The notes below the pieces were generated by a model that searched no databases, was not told the DNA's origin, and saw only the letters and a program-made list of their open reading frames with translations. The position numbers and the translations under genes are program-made. DNA of 64,000 nt from Macrocystis pyrifera (taxonomy: Eukaryota; Sar; Phaeophyceae; Laminariales; Laminariaceae). Of the stretch, positions 61,788 through 64,000 are shown piece by piece. Within the stretch, counting starts at the first letter, position 1. Every line of letters begins with the position of its first letter. The DNA lies in contig JASSKH010000006.1 of assembly GCA_031763025.1 (NCBI GenBank), forward strand, positions 16,395,479-16,459,478, in the 5' to 3' direction.

Positions 61788-64000
61788 ATGGCAGTGTCCG
61801 CAAATGATCCGGTTCGCGCTGAAGGGCGTGTGTATGACTCTCTTGCTTCCGCCGAATACTCTGCTGATGGGCGCGTCAAAACTCGCTCCATGTCGCATCA
61901 CCCCGACGTTATCTCCCCGGCTCACTCCTCACAAAAACCGCACTCTCTAGAACCCCCCCTCTTCTCCACGTTCTCACTCTGACGCTCACAGCCAGGCGTC
62001 AGTTTTATCGCCTCTAGTCTCTGCTCATTCCCCTCGATCTTCTCAGCCCTCCCTTCAACAGTGCTCTCGCGAGCAAGAGGACATGTTAGGCTCACTAGTA
62101 GATACACTTTCCCGACAGAAAATGGCCAAATTACTTGCGGCATTCTCCATTGCCCCGCCCGATCTTCTCTCGAGTGGGGTTGCTGCTCCTTCTGGTACCC
62201 CGTCCAATAGTACAGCGGGTGGGGGACAGGGCCCAACCCCAAAACAATCGGCGGCGTCCGTCGAAGCCGATCGCAGGATGGCGGCCGACGTCGCCGCCGC
62301 CGAAGCGGCCATGTCCCGGGTAGACGACGTCGCCAGGGTTCTCTCGCCGTCGTCACGCGCTACCGCTCAGGCCAACCTACTATGTGCCGAAGAGGCGGCA
62401 CGCGCACACGACCTCAACGCTCGGGGTGACGATTTCGCCGCCCGCCAAAAACATGCAGGTCTACAACAGAAGGTTACCGCCCTCCGCGCTCAGCAACGGA
62501 GAGCAGCCGACGCACAGCTCCGGCTGGCGTCGGAGCTGGCCCAGGTTACTGCGGCCAGTGAGGCCGCGTCTGACGACGTGGCACGCATCTCCGAGGCCGG
62601 CGCTGTGAGAAGGGCCGAGCACGTCGACGCCGTCAAGCTGCGACGAGAGGTGGTGGCGAGCATGCCAGCTGCCCCTCCGGTTGTGCCCGGCAAGGTCGCC
62701 GGTGGGGGTTTGAGGTTCGCTGCGGGGGTTGCTCCGGTCTCGCCGGCCCACGCAACTGACGCGCGGGGGTTCTCGGTGCAGCACCGGCCGGGGTCTTCTG
62801 CGGTGCCATCCTCTGGTGCCGACGCAGGGAGGTATAGGGTAGAGTTGGGCGAAGGGGTAACGATACATAAATCGCCTTTTAATACCCTCGACCATTCTGT
62901 CACGCCCCACCCGCCGGCACCATATCAACACGTACACCATCCCTACCAGCAGCCGTCTTCGCTGGCCGCGCCCGTTCCGCCCCCACCACGAGGGTACGCA
63001 CAGGCTCTGACTGCGTCTTCGGGCCCGGTGGCGCGTCATACGCCGCCGGTCCCTCCCTCTCATCACGGGGCGTACGGGCAGGCGCCGCCGCCGCCGCCGC
63101 CGCCGCCCGGGCGGCCGCCCATTTATGGTGGCGCTCCACCGCCGCCGCAGCAATTCTATACGGGCGCGGCATCTCCACCACCGCCACCGCCACCGCCGTC
63201 TCAGTCGTATCAACAGCAGCTTCTTCAGCAGCATCAACAACAGCATCAACAGCAGCATCAACAGCAGCATCAACAGCAGCATCAACAGCAGTATCAACAG
63301 CCGCAGCACCAACAGCAGCATCAGCATCTGCCGCCGCATCAACTGCATCATCAGCAGCAGCAACAACCACAACAGCAACAGCAACACTACTTCCCCGGCG
63401 CGGCTTCGGCTGTATCTCACCAGATTCAGCATGCCGCGCCACCCCCTCCGCCGCCTCCACCGGCGCCGCACGGGCAGGTCGGTGCTAACGGTGGTGGTGC
63501 GGTTTACGACCCGGGGGCACATTTCCCTCCTTTGCCCGCTCCAGCGCATCCTACGCCGGCGCGGATACAATACTCCTATTTGAAACTCGATTTGAAATTT
63601 GTCGAGCCTCTTCCGCCGCTACCCCTTATAAAAAAAGACAGTCTCGTGCAATTTGTTGTCCTCATCAACGGCTTGCGCCAGGCTATGGCGGCCATCCGTG
63701 AACTCGCCGGAGACACGGATACTCCTAGGTGGCACCCTAAATGGTGCGCGCCACTGAGGCGTCTTGTTCAAGCCGCTGTACGGGTTGACTTTGACGGAAA
63801 AAGTAGGGTCGACAATTTCGTTTTCAACTGTTTCGCCGAGGTAGAGTCGAAACTTGCATCTGGTATGTCTGGCCCGGACGCCTTCGAGTATCTCATCTCC
63901 GAATTTGCGCAACAATTCTCGTCAATAGACCCCGCGCAAGTTCCTGGGATGCTCGCCCAATTTCAGGTCGAGGAAGGGACGCCTTTCAAAGATTGGCTCA
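61788..64000 (+). CDS. Retrotransposon Gag, 5' part, runs off the window (one frameshift)
   Basis: Starts MAVSANDPVRAEGRVYDSLA at 61788 in one frame and passes at a C7 run (61953-61959) into the next frame, which then stays open from 61951 to 64000, more than 680 codons. Order: Ser/Pro-rich start; Ala-rich coiled coil (AADVAAAEAAMSRVDDVARV and beyond, about 62270-62650); Pro/Tyr/Gln-rich spacer with poly-Pro and about 15 CAG/CAT-rich codons (62900-63400); then a folded Gag core, LVQFVVLINGLRQAMAAIRE, RVDNFVFNCFAEVESKL, GPDAFEYLISEFAQQFSSID. The last part resembles the retrotransposon Gag domain of Ty3/gypsy-like elements. The matrix/capsid role is inferred from family. This is the best preserved transposon protein in the window, so the element may be young; the pol region lies to the right. 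Confidence 0.75.
63225..63400 (+). repeat. CAG/CAT-rich codon repeat (poly-Gln/His) in Gag
   Basis: Repeats of CAGCAGCATCAA keep the Gag frame open, encoding Q/H tracts. The minus-strand long frame over this region (poly-Leu/Val) is its shadow. Confidence 0.85.

Noticed and set aside
62461..63570. Long minus-strand frame (369 codons) rich in Leu, Arg and Met
   Set aside because: It is the antisense shadow of the Gag Ala/Pro/Gln-rich region; composition mirrors CAG and CCG repeats and no domain is present.

Overview
The window is nuclear DNA of a multicellular eukaryote, most likely a brown alga (Phaeophyceae) or close stramenopile relative. The reasons are short GT-AG exons in very long, repeat-filled introns, CAG/CTG-rich low-complexity DNA, and degenerate LTR and LINE proteins that resemble brown-algal retroelements from memory; no search could be run. 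There are no bacterial-type operons, no CRISPR array and no convincing free-standing tRNA or rRNA gene.

Left half (about 0.45-35.4 kb, + strand): one split gene. Seventeen proposed exons, mostly 83-217 nt, are joined by mostly phase-compatible GT-AG introns. They encode roughly 740 residues in this order: ankyrin repeats, linker, S1, S2, S3, S4, S5/pore loop, S6, a TRP-helix-like segment and a coiled-coil/basic tail. I read this as a TRP-type (closest in layout to TRPV) cation channel. The first and last exons, and the joins around the S1-S2-S3 exons, are uncertain. The large introns are large because of insertions: a 6.4-kb LTR-like element with a nested TIR element, a 5.44-kb LTR retrotransposon with a TTGTG target-site duplication, a third decayed LTR-like element, two short TA-flanked MITEs, a LINE 3' end with a C82 tail, and minisatellites.

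Right half (about 35.4-64 kb): almost entirely decayed repeats. It holds copies of a roughly 500-bp dispersed repeat, a second TIR element, a third MITE whose empty site survives in a neighbouring duplication, a Cys-rich frame with three stops, an Ala-rich retroelement-like frame (minus strand), a Ty3/gypsy integrase pseudogene, two or three copies of a tRNA-derived SINE, long inverted repeats, several minisatellites, and at the right edge the 5' end of a better-preserved LTR retrotransposon whose Ala/Pro/Gln-rich Gag frame runs off the window.

Overall the window is a single host gene that tolerates heavy intronic transposon load, followed by a transposon graveyard. The channel exons keep their reading frames while nearly every transposon protein is broken. 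Coordinates of exons come from splice signals and phase, not from transcript data.
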